A stretch of 64,000 bases of DNA from CAVSIS01 sp963814875 (GCA_963814875.1 CAWFFJ010000022.1:248001-312000), one strand, 5' to 3'; positions 17,431 through 26,658 are shown, counted from the stretch's first letter. Translations and numbers: made by a program. The notes: generated from the letters alone by a model not told the origin.

Positions 17431-18216
17431 ATGGATCTTCCCATACAGCGCTCCCGGGGCGGCCCCCTCCTCTCGACGGGCAAGGCGGCCAGGCTCCTCA
17501 GCGTGACACCGGACACGGTGCTCAAGTGGATCAAGAGCGGACGTCTCTCGGCGGTCAGGACCGCCGGTGGCCACTACCGCGTGGCGCGCAAGGACGTCGA
17601 CCGGCTTCTGGGCACCGGCGCCGTCACACGCCCCGCGAAGGGCCGGGGGCTCTTCTACTGCTGGGAGTACTACGCGACCGACGGCGATCCCAGCGAAGGT
17701 TGCCTGTCGTGCCTGGTCTATCGGGCGCGCGCTCGCCGTTGCTACGAGATGAGCAGCCTGGCGTCCGAGTCCGGCTATGCGGGGACATTCTGCACGACCT
17801 CATGCGAGGCGTGCGCCTACTATCGCGAGGTCGTCATGAGGCCCCGAAGGGTCTTGGTCGTCACGGCGAGCGAGGCGCTGCGTCGACGGCTCGCGAGAGA
17901 CAGCGAAGAGAGCCGTCTCGAGCTCGCGTTTGTAGACGGTGAGTACGAGTGCTCAGCCGCCTTGGAGCGCTTCAAACCGGAGTATGTCGTGATCGACGGC
18001 GCGCTCTCGGACAGGACGAGAACCAGCCTGTGCGCGAACCTGGCCTCCGACACCCGGATCGAGGGCGTCGAGATCATCCTCGCCATCGAGGGTGAGAGCG
18101 CCGGACCTCGAAGTGTGGAACAGAGCGTCGACGGTGCGCTGCCGCGCGCCTTTTCGTTGGTCGAGCTCGAGCAACACATAACCGGAGTGGGGGTGAAGCC
18201 AGTCGCCACCGCGTAG
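17431..18216 (+). CDS. HTH (MerR/excisionase-type) regulator with Cys-rich module and receiver-like C-terminus
   Basis: 261 residues in three parts. Residues 10-60 form an excisionase/MerR-type winged helix (STGKAARLLSVTPDTVLKWI, GGHYRVARKDVDRLL). Residues 70-130 hold seven cysteines in a CWEYY...GCLSC...RCYE...FCTTSCEAC pattern, suggesting a metal or Fe-S site. Residues 135-255 look like a degenerate receiver or flavodoxin-like fold (RRVLVVTASEALRRRLARDS, PEYVVIDGAL). It lies upstream, same strand, of a NarI-like/HdrD-like redox pair, so it may sense redox or metal state for them. I do not know a named family for the full architecture. Confidence 0.7.
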   Translation: MDLPIQRSRGGPLLSTGKAARLLSVTPDTVLKWIKSGRLSAVRTAGGHYRVARKDVDRLLGTGAVTRPAKGRGLFYCWEYYATDGDPSEGCLSCLVYRARARRCYEMSSLASESGYAGTFCTTSCEACAYYREVVMRPRRVLVVTASEALRRRLARDSEESRLELAFVDGEYECSAALERFKPEYVVIDGALSDRTRTSLCANLASDTRIEGVEIILAIEGESAGPRSVEQSVDGALPRAFSLVELEQHITGVGVKPVATA

Positions 18217-18232
18217 AGGTTTGAAGGCGAAA

Positions 18233-18278
18233 AAGGCCCGGCGGAACGGCCTGGACAACCATCAATCCGCCGGACCCG
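18233..18278 (+). terminator. imperfect hairpin after the HTH/Cys-rich regulator
   Basis: GGCCCGGCGGA pairs with TCCGCCGGACC across a loop of about 20 nt (one mismatch), 17 bp after the regulator stop. It may separate this gene from the redox pair. Confidence 0.4.
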
Positions 18279-18419
18279 TGCTGTGGAGGGCGACTCGCAC
18301 CGAGATGTACTCGGAGGCAGCCGTTCCTCCTCGCCTCACACGGTAGGTTTCAGCTCCGCAGTCGTCAAGCCGCGCCGAGCACCGCGAGGGTTTTCGAGCG
18401 CAAGGCGAGGAGGTGAGCC

Positions 18420-19109
18420 GTGTCCAGCGCGTCGACCCTGATCGCAGTCGGGTTGCCCCCGGTGACCTTCGTCATCTTCGTCTCGGCCATGTTGAGTCGG
18501 CTGTGGACGTGGAAGAAGCTGGCGCAGCCCAAGCTGACGCTGTTTCCAACGACGCCCGATGGGACTGCGAAGGCGGTCCTCAAAGAGACATTCTTCTTTC
18601 CCAGTCTCTTCCGCAGCGACCGTGCTCTGTGGCTCATGTCGTGGTTGTTCCACGCGATGCTCGCCCTGATACTGATCGGTCACCTGCGGGTGGTGATCGA
18701 CTTCCCCGCACTGTGGGCCACGCTCCACATCGACGCCGACACGATGTCGGCCGTGGTCGGCGGTGCCGCCGGGGTGATGATCCTGCTCATGATCGTGCTC
18801 CTGATCGGTCGCCGAATGGTGGTGGCCAGGGTGCGCGAGATCTCTGCACCCGGCGACTATTTCGCGGTCTTCCTGATCCTGGCGATCGTTCTCACCGGGA
18901 ACGCGATGCGCGTGCTGGGACACTTCGACCTGGCGGAGTCGAGGGCGTACTTCTCTTCTCTGTTGATGCTCTCGCCGGTGGTGCCGGAGAACGGTTGGTT
19001 CCTGGCTCACCTCTTCCTGGCCCAGGTGCTCTTCCTGTACATCCCGTTCAGCAAGATTCTCCACTTCGGCGGCGTGTTCTTTACTCAAGCCGCGATCAAG
19101 AGGAGCTGA
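18420..19109 (+). CDS. NarI/DsrM-like membrane cytochrome b subunit
   Basis: 229 residues, five predicted membrane helices. The GTG at 18420 is chosen for the GGAGGTGA just upstream. Four His residues (about 78, 88, 197 and 215, in WLFHAMLALILIGHLR and LAHLFLAQ...KILHFGG) are placed as the two b-heme ligand pairs of the NarI/DsrM/HmeC family. It should carry electrons between the quinone pool and a cytoplasmic partner. The gene 4 bp downstream encodes the HdrD-like Fe-S subunit, the usual partner in DsrMK/Hme/Tmc modules. Confidence 0.85.
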   Translation: MSSASTLIAVGLPPVTFVIFVSAMLSRLWTWKKLAQPKLTLFPTTPDGTAKAVLKETFFFPSLFRSDRALWLMSWLFHAMLALILIGHLRVVIDFPALWATLHIDADTMSAVVGGAAGVMILLMIVLLIGRRMVVARVREISAPGDYFAVFLILAIVLTGNAMRVLGHFDLAESRAYFSSLLMLSPVVPENGWFLAHLFLAQVLFLYIPFSKILHFGGVFFTQAAIKRS

Positions 19110-19113
19110 CGAC

Positions 19114-20457
19114 ATGGACGCAGCTGCAGGCAACCCCGTGTTCTCCCCACTCACTGCCCCGCCGCCTCCGCCGCCCGAGCGTGAAACGGTGCTCAAGGCA
19201 GTCGAGGCGATCGAAAACGGTCCGGCGCCACTTCGTGTCTACATGGAGATCTGTGCCAAGTGCGGTACCTGCGCCGAGCAGTGCCCCGTCTACTATGGCG
19301 CTCCTGAGAAGCGGTTCAACCCTGCCTCTCGTTCGGACCTCATCCGGTCGCTCTACAAGCGGCAGACGACCCTGGGCGGGAAGCTCCTCGGCTCGCTCGC
19401 CGGGGCCAGCGACTACACTGAGGGCGATATCGCAGAGTGGGTCGAGCGGTTCTACGAGTGCACCGGATGTCGGCGGTGCGCCACGTTCTGCCCCTTCGGC
19501 ATCGACAACTCGGTCATCGCCCGGAAGGGCCGCGCCATCGTCCACTCCCTCGGACTGACACCCCAGCGGCTCCTCGACATTACCAGGATCTCTTTCGAGA
19601 CCGGCAACACGGACGGCTGCGGATCGGAGGGGTTCAAGGACGCGGTGAGCTTCCTCGAGGAGGAGATCGAAGAGGAGTGCGGCGTGAAGGTCAGGATCCC
19701 GGTCGACGTAGAGGGCGCCGACTACCTCTACGTTCCACCCTCCGGTGACGTGCTCGTCAACCCCGAGGCGACCATGGCCGTCGCAAAGATCTTCCACGTC
19801 CTCGGACTGAGCTGGACTATGAGCTCCCGCTACTTCGACGGGGCCAACTACGGTCTGTTCACCGGCGACGACGCTGCGATGAAGGCCGAGAACAAGCACT
19901 ACTACGAGGAGGCGAAGCGGCTCGGCGTGAAGCACTTCATGTGCGGCGAGTGCGGTCATGCGTACCGAGTCTTCAAGTTCATGATGGAGAAGGGCAAGTG
20001 GTGGGGTGAGCTCCCGTTCACTGTCGGCAACGTGCTGCCGTTCACCGCCGAGCTGATCAAGAACGGCACTCTCAAGCTCGACAAGAGCCGCAATCCCCAT
20101 CCGGTCACCTACCACGACCCGTGCAACTTCGGCCGCAGCTGCGGCATCGTCGAGGAGCCGCGCGTGATCCTCAATGCGGCCTGCGAGGACTACCGGGAGA
20201 TGACACCGTCGGGCACGGACAATTGGTGCTGCGGCGGTGGCGGCGGTCTCGCGGCGATGGACGACATTCGCGAGTTCCGGATGACCGTGTCAGGCAAGAA
20301 GAAGATGGAGCAGGTTCGTGATACCGGCGCGGAGTTCGTGGCCACGGCGTGCGCAAACTGCAAGCGCCAGATCACACAGCTGATGGAGTACCACGGGATG
20401 GACGTCAAGGTCGGCGGGGTTCACGACCTGGTCTACACGTCCATCGTAATGGACTGA
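19114..20457 (+). CDS. HdrD/DsrK-like iron-sulfur protein with CCG domains
   Basis: 447 residues. Two ferredoxin-type 4Fe-4S motifs lie at residues 47-57 (CAKCGTCAEQCPVY) and 116-126 (CTGCRRCATFCPFG). Two C-terminal CCG (DUF3483-like) units follow, with motifs CGECGHAYR / HDPCNFGRSCG and NWCCGGGGG / ACANCKRQ, which bind the noncubane cluster in heterodisulfide reductase HdrB/D. No dsrAB or mcr genes are nearby, so the partner disulfide or quinone reaction is unknown. A DsrMK-like quinone-linked redox module is the likely role. Complete and probably co-transcribed with the NarI-like gene. Confidence 0.88.
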   Translation: MDAAAGNPVFSPLTAPPPPPPERETVLKAVEAIENGPAPLRVYMEICAKCGTCAEQCPVYYGAPEKRFNPASRSDLIRSLYKRQTTLGGKLLGSLAGASDYTEGDIAEWVERFYECTGCRRCATFCPFGIDNSVIARKGRAIVHSLGLTPQRLLDITRISFETGNTDGCGSEGFKDAVSFLEEEIEEECGVKVRIPVDVEGADYLYVPPSGDVLVNPEATMAVAKIFHVLGLSWTMSSRYFDGANYGLFTGDDAAMKAENKHYYEEAKRLGVKHFMCGECGHAYRVFKFMMEKGKWWGELPFTVGNVLPFTAELIKNGTLKLDKSRNPHPVTYHDPCNFGRSCGIVEEPRVILNAACEDYREMTPSGTDNWCCGGGGGLAAMDDIREFRMTVSGKKKMEQVRDTGAEFVATACANCKRQITQLMEYHGMDVKVGGVHDLVYTSIVMD

Positions 20458-20475
20458 GAGCACCTCGTACGGAAT

Positions 20476-20506
20476 GCCCCGCCGGCGGGAATCCCGTCGG
20501 CGGGGC
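20476..20506 (+). terminator. strong palindromic terminator after the HdrD-like gene
   Basis: GCCCCGCCGGCGGGA and TCCCGTCGGCGGGGC pair over 15 bp with one G-T and almost no loop, about 18 bp after the stop codon. Confidence 0.75.
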
Positions 20507-20571
20507 GAGGCGAGAGCGGGCGCCCACCCGCTGCGAGAGACTCGAGGGCGGGTGCCGGGAGCCCTGAGAGC

Positions 20572-20690
20572 TCACGTGTGCTCGTGCCCCGGGACGCTCC
20601 GCATTGCAGCCTCGAGGTCGATGCCCAGCTTGGCGGCGACCCTCCGGCCAAAGTCCTCATCGGCGCGGGAAAAGTGCCAAATCCGGAGGA
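20572..20690 (-). pseudogene. C-terminal remnant of a catalase
   Basis: On the minus strand an open stretch of about 38 codons, bounded upstream by an in-frame TAG, reads ...RIWHFSRADEDFGRRVAAKL then GIDLEAAMRSVPGHEHT before its stop. This resembles the tail of monofunctional catalases (HFxKADPDYGxxVAxxLG). No upstream catalase body is present in any frame before msbA. Assignment rests on a short match. Confidence 0.45.
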
Positions 20691-20766
20691 TTCGGACCTC
20701 GTTGCCCGCCTAGCCTGTACTTCTCACCAGCTCCCGAGTGAGGTCTTGGCAGCAGTGGGCTCGCGG

Positions 20767-22497
20767 TCAGGTTGCCGGGGTCACGTCCTCGGTGAGCTCG
20801 ACCCGCGCCAGGCGGCGGTACTCGGCGCATGTGGCGAGGAGCTCAGTCTCCGTTCCGACGCCGACGATGCGGCCGTCACGCATGACGTAGATCCGGTCGG
20901 CGAGCTGCACCGTCGTCAGCCGGTGGGCGATGATGACAGTGATCAACGTCCCGAGCACGCGACTGAGCGCGTCCTGGACCGCTGCCTCGCTGCGGTTGTC
21001 GAGCGCGCTGGTCGCTTCGTCGAGGATCAGGATGTCGGGCCGCTTGTACAACGCCCTCGCGATCGCGAGGCGTTGTCGTTGGCCACCGGAGAGGTTGGTG
21101 CCGAACTCGTCGAGCACCGCATCGATCCCGCCCGAGAGCCGGCTGACAAACTCCCACGCACCAGCCTGACGGAGGACCTTCTCGATGCGCTCGGGATCGC
21201 GTTCGCGCCCGTAGGCGACGTTCGCAGCGACGGTGTCGTTGAAGATGTAGACCCGCTGGGTGACGATGCCGATGCGGTCCCTCAGGTCCCGGATGTCGAG
21301 CTCGCGGCAGTCGATACCGTTGATCCTCACCGTCCCGCCGGTGGGGTCGTACAAGCGCAGCACCAGGTTCACAAGTGAGGTCTTGCCGCCGCCACTGTCG
21401 CCGACCAGCGCGATGGTCTCGCCGCGCTGAGCGGCCAGGGAGACGCCGCTCAATGCCTTGGTGTCGCCGTAGCTCAGGTGGACGTCGTCGAGGGCGACCT
21501 CGGTCACGGGACCCCCGATCAGGCGCGGTCCGCTGCGAATCTCCGGCTCTCGATTGAGCATGTCGAATATCCGCTCCGTTGCCGCGACGGCCTCGAACAT
21601 CTGGTTCGAGACCGTGGAGAGACGCTTGATCGGCGTGTACAGCATGAAGAGTGCAGTCGCGAACGAGGTGAACTGGCCTGCGCTCATCCGGTTGTCGATG
21701 ATCTGGAGGCCGCCGAACCAGACCACCAGGGCGACACCGATCGCCCCGACCAGTTCCATCAGTGGGCTGGTGAGCAGGCGGATGCGGACACCCTTCATGT
21801 TGATCCGCCGAAACTCCAGGTTGTCACGCTCGAAACGCTCCAGCTCGAAGGGCTCGCTGGAGTGGGCCTTGATGATCTCCATGTTGTTGAAGACCTCAGC
21901 CAGGCGGGCCGTGATGTCGGAGTCCTTCTCCTGGGAGCGGTGCGAGAGGCGCTTCATGCGCCGCGCCAGCTCGACCAGCGGCCACGCAGCGAGCGGCAAC
22001 ACGATGAGACCGAAGAACGACAGCCGCGGGCTCTGGTAGATGGCGACCACGACCAGGGCGACGATCTTGAACGACTCCTCGATGGCCATTGGGATGTGCT
22101 GGGTGAGGGTCGCACGGATCCGGTTGATGTCGTTCGTGACTCGCGAGATCAGCTCGCCACCGCGGAGGCGGTTGAAGAACGCCAGGTCGAACCCGAGCAC
22201 GTGTCCCAGCAGCCGGTCGCGCAGGCGCCGGACCACGTCTTCTCCGACCCAGGCAACCTGGTAGTTCTGGGCATACCGCCCGAGGCCCTGGAGGAGATAC
22301 AGCACGACCAGGACCGGCGGCAGCAGGGCGAGCATGTGCCGGTCCTGGGCGATGAAGATCTTGTCCATGACCGGCTTGATCAGGTACACGACAACGGCCG
22401 CCGAAGCGGCCGCGATAACCACGCCGATCAGCGCCTGGAGCAGTCGTCCACGGTGCAGGCGAATGTCGGGCCACAGCCGGCGGAAGAAGAGCAGCAC
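20767..22497 (-). CDS. msbA: MsbA-like lipid ABC exporter (fused permease-ATPase)
   Basis: 576 residues. Six membrane helices occupy residues 1-310. The nucleotide-binding domain has Walker A GDSGGGKTS, Q-loop VTQRVYIFNDTVAANV, signature LSGGQRQR, Walker B ILILDEATSALD and the switch His in IIAHRLTT. It matches homodimeric lipid A flippases. An LPS-type glycosyltransferase 7 bp upstream on the same strand supports a role in lipopolysaccharide or glycolipid export. The substrate is inferred from context. Confidence 0.85.
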   Translation of the reverse strand: MLLFFRRLWPDIRLHRGRLLQALIGVVIAAASAAVVVYLIKPVMDKIFIAQDRHMLALLPPVLVVLYLLQGLGRYAQNYQVAWVGEDVVRRLRDRLLGHVLGFDLAFFNRLRGGELISRVTNDINRIRATLTQHIPMAIEESFKIVALVVVAIYQSPRLSFFGLIVLPLAAWPLVELARRMKRLSHRSQEKDSDITARLAEVFNNMEIIKAHSSEPFELERFERDNLEFRRINMKGVRIRLLTSPLMELVGAIGVALVVWFGGLQIIDNRMSAGQFTSFATALFMLYTPIKRLSTVSNQMFEAVAATERIFDMLNREPEIRSGPRLIGGPVTEVALDDVHLSYGDTKALSGVSLAAQRGETIALVGDSGGGKTSLVNLVLRLYDPTGGTVRINGIDCRELDIRDLRDRIGIVTQRVYIFNDTVAANVAYGRERDPERIEKVLRQAGAWEFVSRLSGGIDAVLDEFGTNLSGGQRQRLAIARALYKRPDILILDEATSALDNRSEAAVQDALSRVLGTLITVIIAHRLTTVQLADRIYVMRDGRIVGVGTETELLATCAEYRRLARVELTEDVTPAT

Positions 22498-22504
22498 CGG
22501 TCCG

Positions 22505-23425
22505 TCAACCCTCCGGCACCGCTTCGCTCGCCGCCGGACCCTTGCCCATCAACCGGTTGAGGCCGGCCCATGTCGTGCCGCTGTCGTCGAACTCGGGCAG
22601 CACCGGCTCAATGCCGCGCGCAGCGTTAACCTGCCAACCCCACAGGATGGCCCACTTGACATAGGTACCGTAGGCCTGGAGGAGACAGAAGACGAGGCCG
22701 CGCATGCCGTCGAGGACGCCGAGCTGGACAATGTAGGTGCGCACGAACCGCCACAGCGGGCGGAAAGCGACGTGGCTGAAGCCCGAACGCTTGCCCTCGC
22801 GCCAGCACTGGGCTGCACCCCACAGCCCGTAGCGCGCGAGACGAAACGTGTACTCGTCAAACGCCCGGTCCACCATGTGATGCGGCATCTCGTTGCGCAG
22901 GAGCGGCGTCGGTCCGGCGGTGTGGAGCAGTGAGTGGACCCGCCGATTCTCGTAGTAGGCGGTCCCGCGGCGGAAGAAGCGGGCGACTCGGTCGCGCTGC
23001 CAGCCCGAGTACCGGATCGGCTTGCCGAGGAAGTAGACCCGCCGGTTGATCATGTAGGCGTTCGCTGATGGCTCGGAGGTGAGCAACTCCAGAACCTCGT
23101 CGCGCAGCTCGGGGGTGCAGCGCTCGTCAGCGTCGAGCAGGAAGATCCAGTCGTTGGTCACATGTTGCATCGCCCAGTTCTTCTGGGCACCGGCGCCGTA
23201 GTAGGTCCGCTGGAAGAAGCGGACCTTCTCGTAGGACTGTGCGATCTCGGGTGTGCGGTCGCTCGAGTACGAGTCGACGACGATGATGTCGTCGCACCAC
23301 AGGAGCGACTCGATGCACTCGGCGATGTTGTGCTCCTCATTGAAGCAGGTCACTATTCCGGTGACCCGCGGACGGGATGCCGCGCCGGTCCCGTCGCTGC
23401 CGCGCGTGGGCTGGTCGTCTGGCAT
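22505..23425 (-). CDS. family 2 glycosyltransferase, LPS core (WaaE/KdtX-like)
   Basis: 306 residues. GT-A fold with ITGIVTCFNEEHNIAE-type N-terminus (VTCFNEE), WCDDIIVVDSYSSDRT, the donor-metal motif LLDADER, and the conserved QKNWAM, YMINRRVYFLGKPIRYSGW and NRRVHSLLH segments of the WaaE-like LPS inner-core glucosyltransferases. The start at 23425 was chosen for GGTGGAG upstream. It is co-directional with msbA and very close, so the two probably form an operon for making and moving an LPS precursor. Confidence 0.85.
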   Translation of the reverse strand: MPDDQPTRGSDGTGAASRPRVTGIVTCFNEEHNIAECIESLLWCDDIIVVDSYSSDRTPEIAQSYEKVRFFQRTYYGAGAQKNWAMQHVTNDWIFLLDADERCTPELRDEVLELLTSEPSANAYMINRRVYFLGKPIRYSGWQRDRVARFFRRGTAYYENRRVHSLLHTAGPTPLLRNEMPHHMVDRAFDEYTFRLARYGLWGAAQCWREGKRSGFSHVAFRPLWRFVRTYIVQLGVLDGMRGLVFCLLQAYGTYVKWAILWGWQVNAARGIEPVLPEFDDSGTTWAGLNRLMGKGPAASEAVPEG

Positions 23426-23546
23426 GCGTCTCCACCGACGTTGCACCCTCGGCCCGGCCCGTACGACCGGAGGTGCCTGGAAAACAGGTCTGGCCGCAGC
23501 CTGCTAGCTGCCGCTCGTGGCCGCATCCTAGCACACCGCCCAGGCG

Positions 23547-25547
23547 TCAGCCGAGCCCTCCGCCCGCCATGAACTGTGCCCGTAGCTCTCGCCGCATCAG
23601 CTTGTTGGAGGCAGTCCGGGGTAGCCTTTGAGCCATCACCAGATCGTGGATCTTGAACAGCGGATTGAGGTGATCGGCGATCAGGCGACCGAGCTCGGTT
23701 CGCAGCGTCGGGGTATCAACCTCGCTGCGTGGGACGATGAAGACGATCAGGCGCTCGCCCCCTCCCCCATCCGGCTGGACCGCCACCGCTGCGCTCTCGA
23801 AAACGGAGGGATGGCCGTCGAGGATGCGCTCGAGCTCGAGCGAGCTGACCTTGATGCCGCCCAGGTTCATGGCGTCGTCCGCACGGCCCTGCGCGCGCAG
23901 GAAGCCGCGTGGGAGTCGCGCCATCTGGTCACCGTGGCGGCGCAGCACCTCGCCAGCCGGCCCGGCGGGGCATCCTTCGTGGTAGACCTCGTCGTGGTCG
24001 CGGTTGAGCAGCCGTTCGGAAAGCCCGATCGACGGCGGAACGATGAAGACCTCGCCGATCTCGCCGTCGGCGACCGGCCGTCCGGATTCGTCGAGGACGT
24101 GAAGGTCGAGACCGAGCGCAGGCGTGGTGAAAGTCGCGGGCGACGCGGGCTGGAGGACCGACCCGGTGACGTACCCGCCGCCGATCTCGGTCCCGCCGCA
24201 GTACTCGATCACCGGCGCCCGGTAGCCGGTGAGGCTCATCAGCCACAGGTAGTCGCGCCGGTTGGAGGGCTCGCCGGTGGAGCTGAGCACCCGGACGCCG
24301 CTCCAGTCGGCGACCTCCCAGGTCCCGGACTGCCGCCACGCGCGGACCAATGACGGCACCACCCCGAGCATAGTGACGCCGGCCCGGCGAACGAAGCGTG
24401 CGAAACCCGGGTCCGCCGGACTCCCCTCCCAGAGGGCGACCGCCGCGCCGTTGACCAGCGCCGCGTAGATCAGCCACGGTCCCATCATCCAGCCGATGTT
24501 GGTCGGCCAGCAGACCACGTCGCCGGGTTGGATGTCGTGGTGGAAACATCCGTCCATGGCGCACTTGATCGGGGTCAGATGGGTCCACGGGATCGCCTTC
24601 GGGGTGGCCGTGGTCCCGGACGAAAAGAGCACGTTGGTGACCTCGTCGGGGCCCGCGACGACCCTCCGCGCGGCACTGGCTTCGGCCAGCATCTCTCCCC
24701 ACACCAGGTCGCCAGCACGCAGCGACGGCGTCGTCGGGTCCGCCGGCACCACCACCGCCCGGACGGCGTCGGCGGCACGCAGCTTGGCGGCCAAGTCGAC
24801 GGTGCGTCCGCCGCGAACGTAGGCATCGACCGTCACCACCAGCCGCGCCCCGCCGATGGCGAGCCGCCGCGCGAGCTCCTCGGCGGAGAAGCTGTCAGCG
24901 ATCGAAACCACCGGGCAGCCGGCCCGCACCGCCCCGAGGTAGGCGGCGATGCACTCCACGGTCATCGGCATGTACAGCGCGACCGGATCGCCCGGCTTCA
25001 GACCCAGGCGTTCGAGACCGGCCGAGAAACGGTCGACCAAGGCCTCGAGCTCACCGAAGGTGACCATCTCGACCTCGTCGGAGCCCTCGCGCCCTACGGC
25101 GATCGCGATCGTGCACGGCGGCCGCTGGAAACAGCTGTCGGCGATGTTCAGCCGAGCGCCGGGCAGCCAGCGAGGGTGAAGCGGTCCACGGTTGTCGTCG
25201 AGGATCCGATCGGGAGGCTGTTCAAGGACGATCCCGAGCCGGTCGAGGGTCCGCTGCCAGAACTCGCCGCGATGGGTCACCGACCAGTGATGTAGCTCGC
25301 GGTAGCTTCCGACGCCCACCTCGGCCATGAACCGGGCGAGGTTCGAGCCCTCGAGCTCCTCCGGTCCGGGCCGCCACACCGGTGGCGGACCCGCTGTCGC
25401 CGGCCAGTCGGCGTAGATTCTCTCGAGGCTCGCGAGCTGCTCGTCAAACGGCGGCCGCCCGCCTGCCCTGACCTCGTCGACGTAGCTGCGCCACCGCTGC
25501 CAGCGGGCCTCACACTCCGGCCCATACCCATCGTCGTGCTCCGCCAT
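23547..25547 (-). CDS. acyl-CoA synthetase (acetyl/acetoacetyl-CoA synthetase-like, AMP-forming)
   Basis: 666 residues of the adenylate-forming ligase superfamily. An ACAS N-terminal helix region (SYRELHHWSVTHRGEFW, then LNIADSCFQR) precedes the AMP-binding core. Core motifs: LFSSGTTATPKAIPWTH (P-loop), EYCGGTEIGGGYVTGS, and the hinge NLGGIKVSSLELERIL with the adenylation Lys in LPRTASNKLMRREL. It would activate a short or keto acid to its CoA thioester; the exact acid cannot be told. Its first about 150 codons and the start region are tandemly duplicated upstream, leaving only 41 bp of original upstream DNA before the junction. Confidence 0.85.
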   Translation of the reverse strand: MAEHDDGYGPECEARWQRWRSYVDEVRAGGRPPFDEQLASLERIYADWPATAGPPPVWRPGPEELEGSNLARFMAEVGVGSYRELHHWSVTHRGEFWQRTLDRLGIVLEQPPDRILDDNRGPLHPRWLPGARLNIADSCFQRPPCTIAIAVGREGSDEVEMVTFGELEALVDRFSAGLERLGLKPGDPVALYMPMTVECIAAYLGAVRAGCPVVSIADSFSAEELARRLAIGGARLVVTVDAYVRGGRTVDLAAKLRAADAVRAVVVPADPTTPSLRAGDLVWGEMLAEASAARRVVAGPDEVTNVLFSSGTTATPKAIPWTHLTPIKCAMDGCFHHDIQPGDVVCWPTNIGWMMGPWLIYAALVNGAAVALWEGSPADPGFARFVRRAGVTMLGVVPSLVRAWRQSGTWEVADWSGVRVLSSTGEPSNRRDYLWLMSLTGYRAPVIEYCGGTEIGGGYVTGSVLQPASPATFTTPALGLDLHVLDESGRPVADGEIGEVFIVPPSIGLSERLLNRDHDEVYHEGCPAGPAGEVLRRHGDQMARLPRGFLRAQGRADDAMNLGGIKVSSLELERILDGHPSVFESAAVAVQPDGGGGERLIVFIVPRSEVDTPTLRTELGRLIADHLNPLFKIHDLVMAQRLPRTASNKLMRRELRAQFMAGGGLG

Positions 25548-26075
25548 GGTCACGCTCCCGCCCGTGATTCGCGGTGTATAACCCGCCAATCGCGATCGTG
25601 CACGGCGGCCGCTGGAAACAGCTGTCGGCGATGTTCAGCCGAGCGCCGGGCAGCCAGCGAAGGTGAAGCGGTCCACGGTTGTCGTCGAGGATCCGATCGG
25701 GAGGCTGTTCAAGGACGATCCCGAGCCGGTCGAGGGTCCGCTGCCAGAACTCGCCGCGATGGGTCACCGACCAGTGATGTAGCTCGCGGTAGCTTCCGAC
25801 GCCCACCTCGGCCATGAACCGGGCGAGGTTCGAGCCCTCGAGCTCCTCCGGTCCGGGCCGCCACACCGGTGGCGGACCCGCTGTCGCCGGCCAGTCGGCG
25901 TAGATTCTCTCGAGGCTCGCGAGCTGCTCGTCAAACGGCGGCCGCCCGCCTGCCCTGACCTCGTCGACGTAGCTGCGCCACCGCTGCCAGCGGGCCTCAC
26001 ACTCCGGACCATACCCATCGTCGTGCTCCGCCATGGTCACGCTCCCGCCCGTGATTCGCGGTGTATAACCCGCCA
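25102..26075. repeat. 487-bp perfect-period tandem duplication over the 5' end of the acyl-CoA synthetase gene
   Basis: Copy 1 (25102-25588) and copy 2 (25589-26075) are directly adjacent and nearly identical. I saw only two differences (one near 25170/25657 changing HPRW to HLRW, one at about 25521/26008). The duplicated unit holds the first about 148 codons, the start and 41 bp upstream. Confidence 0.95.
25510..26034 (-). pseudogene. truncated 5' duplicate of the acyl-CoA synthetase gene
   Basis: Copy 2 of the tandem duplication starts at ATG 26034. It encodes the same first about 148 residues, then at the junction (25589) leaves the correct frame because 487 is not divisible by 3. About 25 unrelated residues follow before the stop at 25510, inside copy 1. 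It lacks the whole adenylation domain and cannot be active. Confidence 0.85.
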
Positions 26076-26100
26076 GCATCCACGGACGTTCCGGACGAAA

Positions 26101-26128
26101 ACAACCACCAAGACACGGAGACACAGAC
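26101..26128. repeat. single arm of the ACCACCAAGACAC-type repeat
   Basis: ACAACCACCAAGACACGGAG and the following ACACAGAC resemble the arms of the CACAGAG elements at 6854 and 59026 and the inverted ...CTTGGTGTCTTGGTGGT at 34244-34265. Confidence 0.5.
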
Positions 26129-26658
26129 GCCGCCCACCCACCCGAGGTTCGCCGCACCAGCCCTGCGCCGAGCGCTAGCTCGTACGAGGCCCGCGGAGGG
26201 CAGGGGAATCTCCGCTCTCCACTGTACGACCCCTCAGATGGTACGATGCTCACGACGGATCACTTGTACTCATGAGACGCAGTAGGCATGCAGCCCAGTC
26301 TCCCTTGTCACGTCGGGCTGCGCGTCCGCCATCCCCGAGCCACCGGCGGAGCCGGCGTCATCCTAGATGCGTCCGCAGCCCCAAGGTCGCCGACTGGGTC
26401 GCCTGCTCGGGAGGCCACGTACGACCCATCAAGCCGCCAGCACTGGCGTGGATCTCTTGGCGGTGATCTACACGAGGTGGTCTCAGGCGCACTCCAATCG
26501 AGGTGCTTGGATGCCCTCAAACGCCATACTGCAGCGGGATTCTCCCGCAGGTGACAGAAACCCAGGAAGGACTTACAACTTTCGACGGCGCGGCTGCCAT
26601 CGTCAGAGGCTCATTTCATGGGTCGGGCATCCCTGAGGGTCCCAGGAGGGCAGTACCG
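26129..26658. other. 530-bp gap at the left border of the Gabija locus
   Basis: No convincing gene. It includes a short hairpin GCGGGA-TTC-TCCCGC around 26530-26546 and possible promoter-like sequence near 26235-26275 (GGTACGATG). I find no integrase, tRNA fragment or direct repeat that would mark an insertion border. Confidence 0.45.

Noticed and set aside
26129..26658. DGR template repeat or reverse-transcriptase remnant left of Gabija
   Set aside because: Looked for Asn/AAC-rich template-like sequence and for RT motifs on both strands; none seen here or within the Gabija genes.
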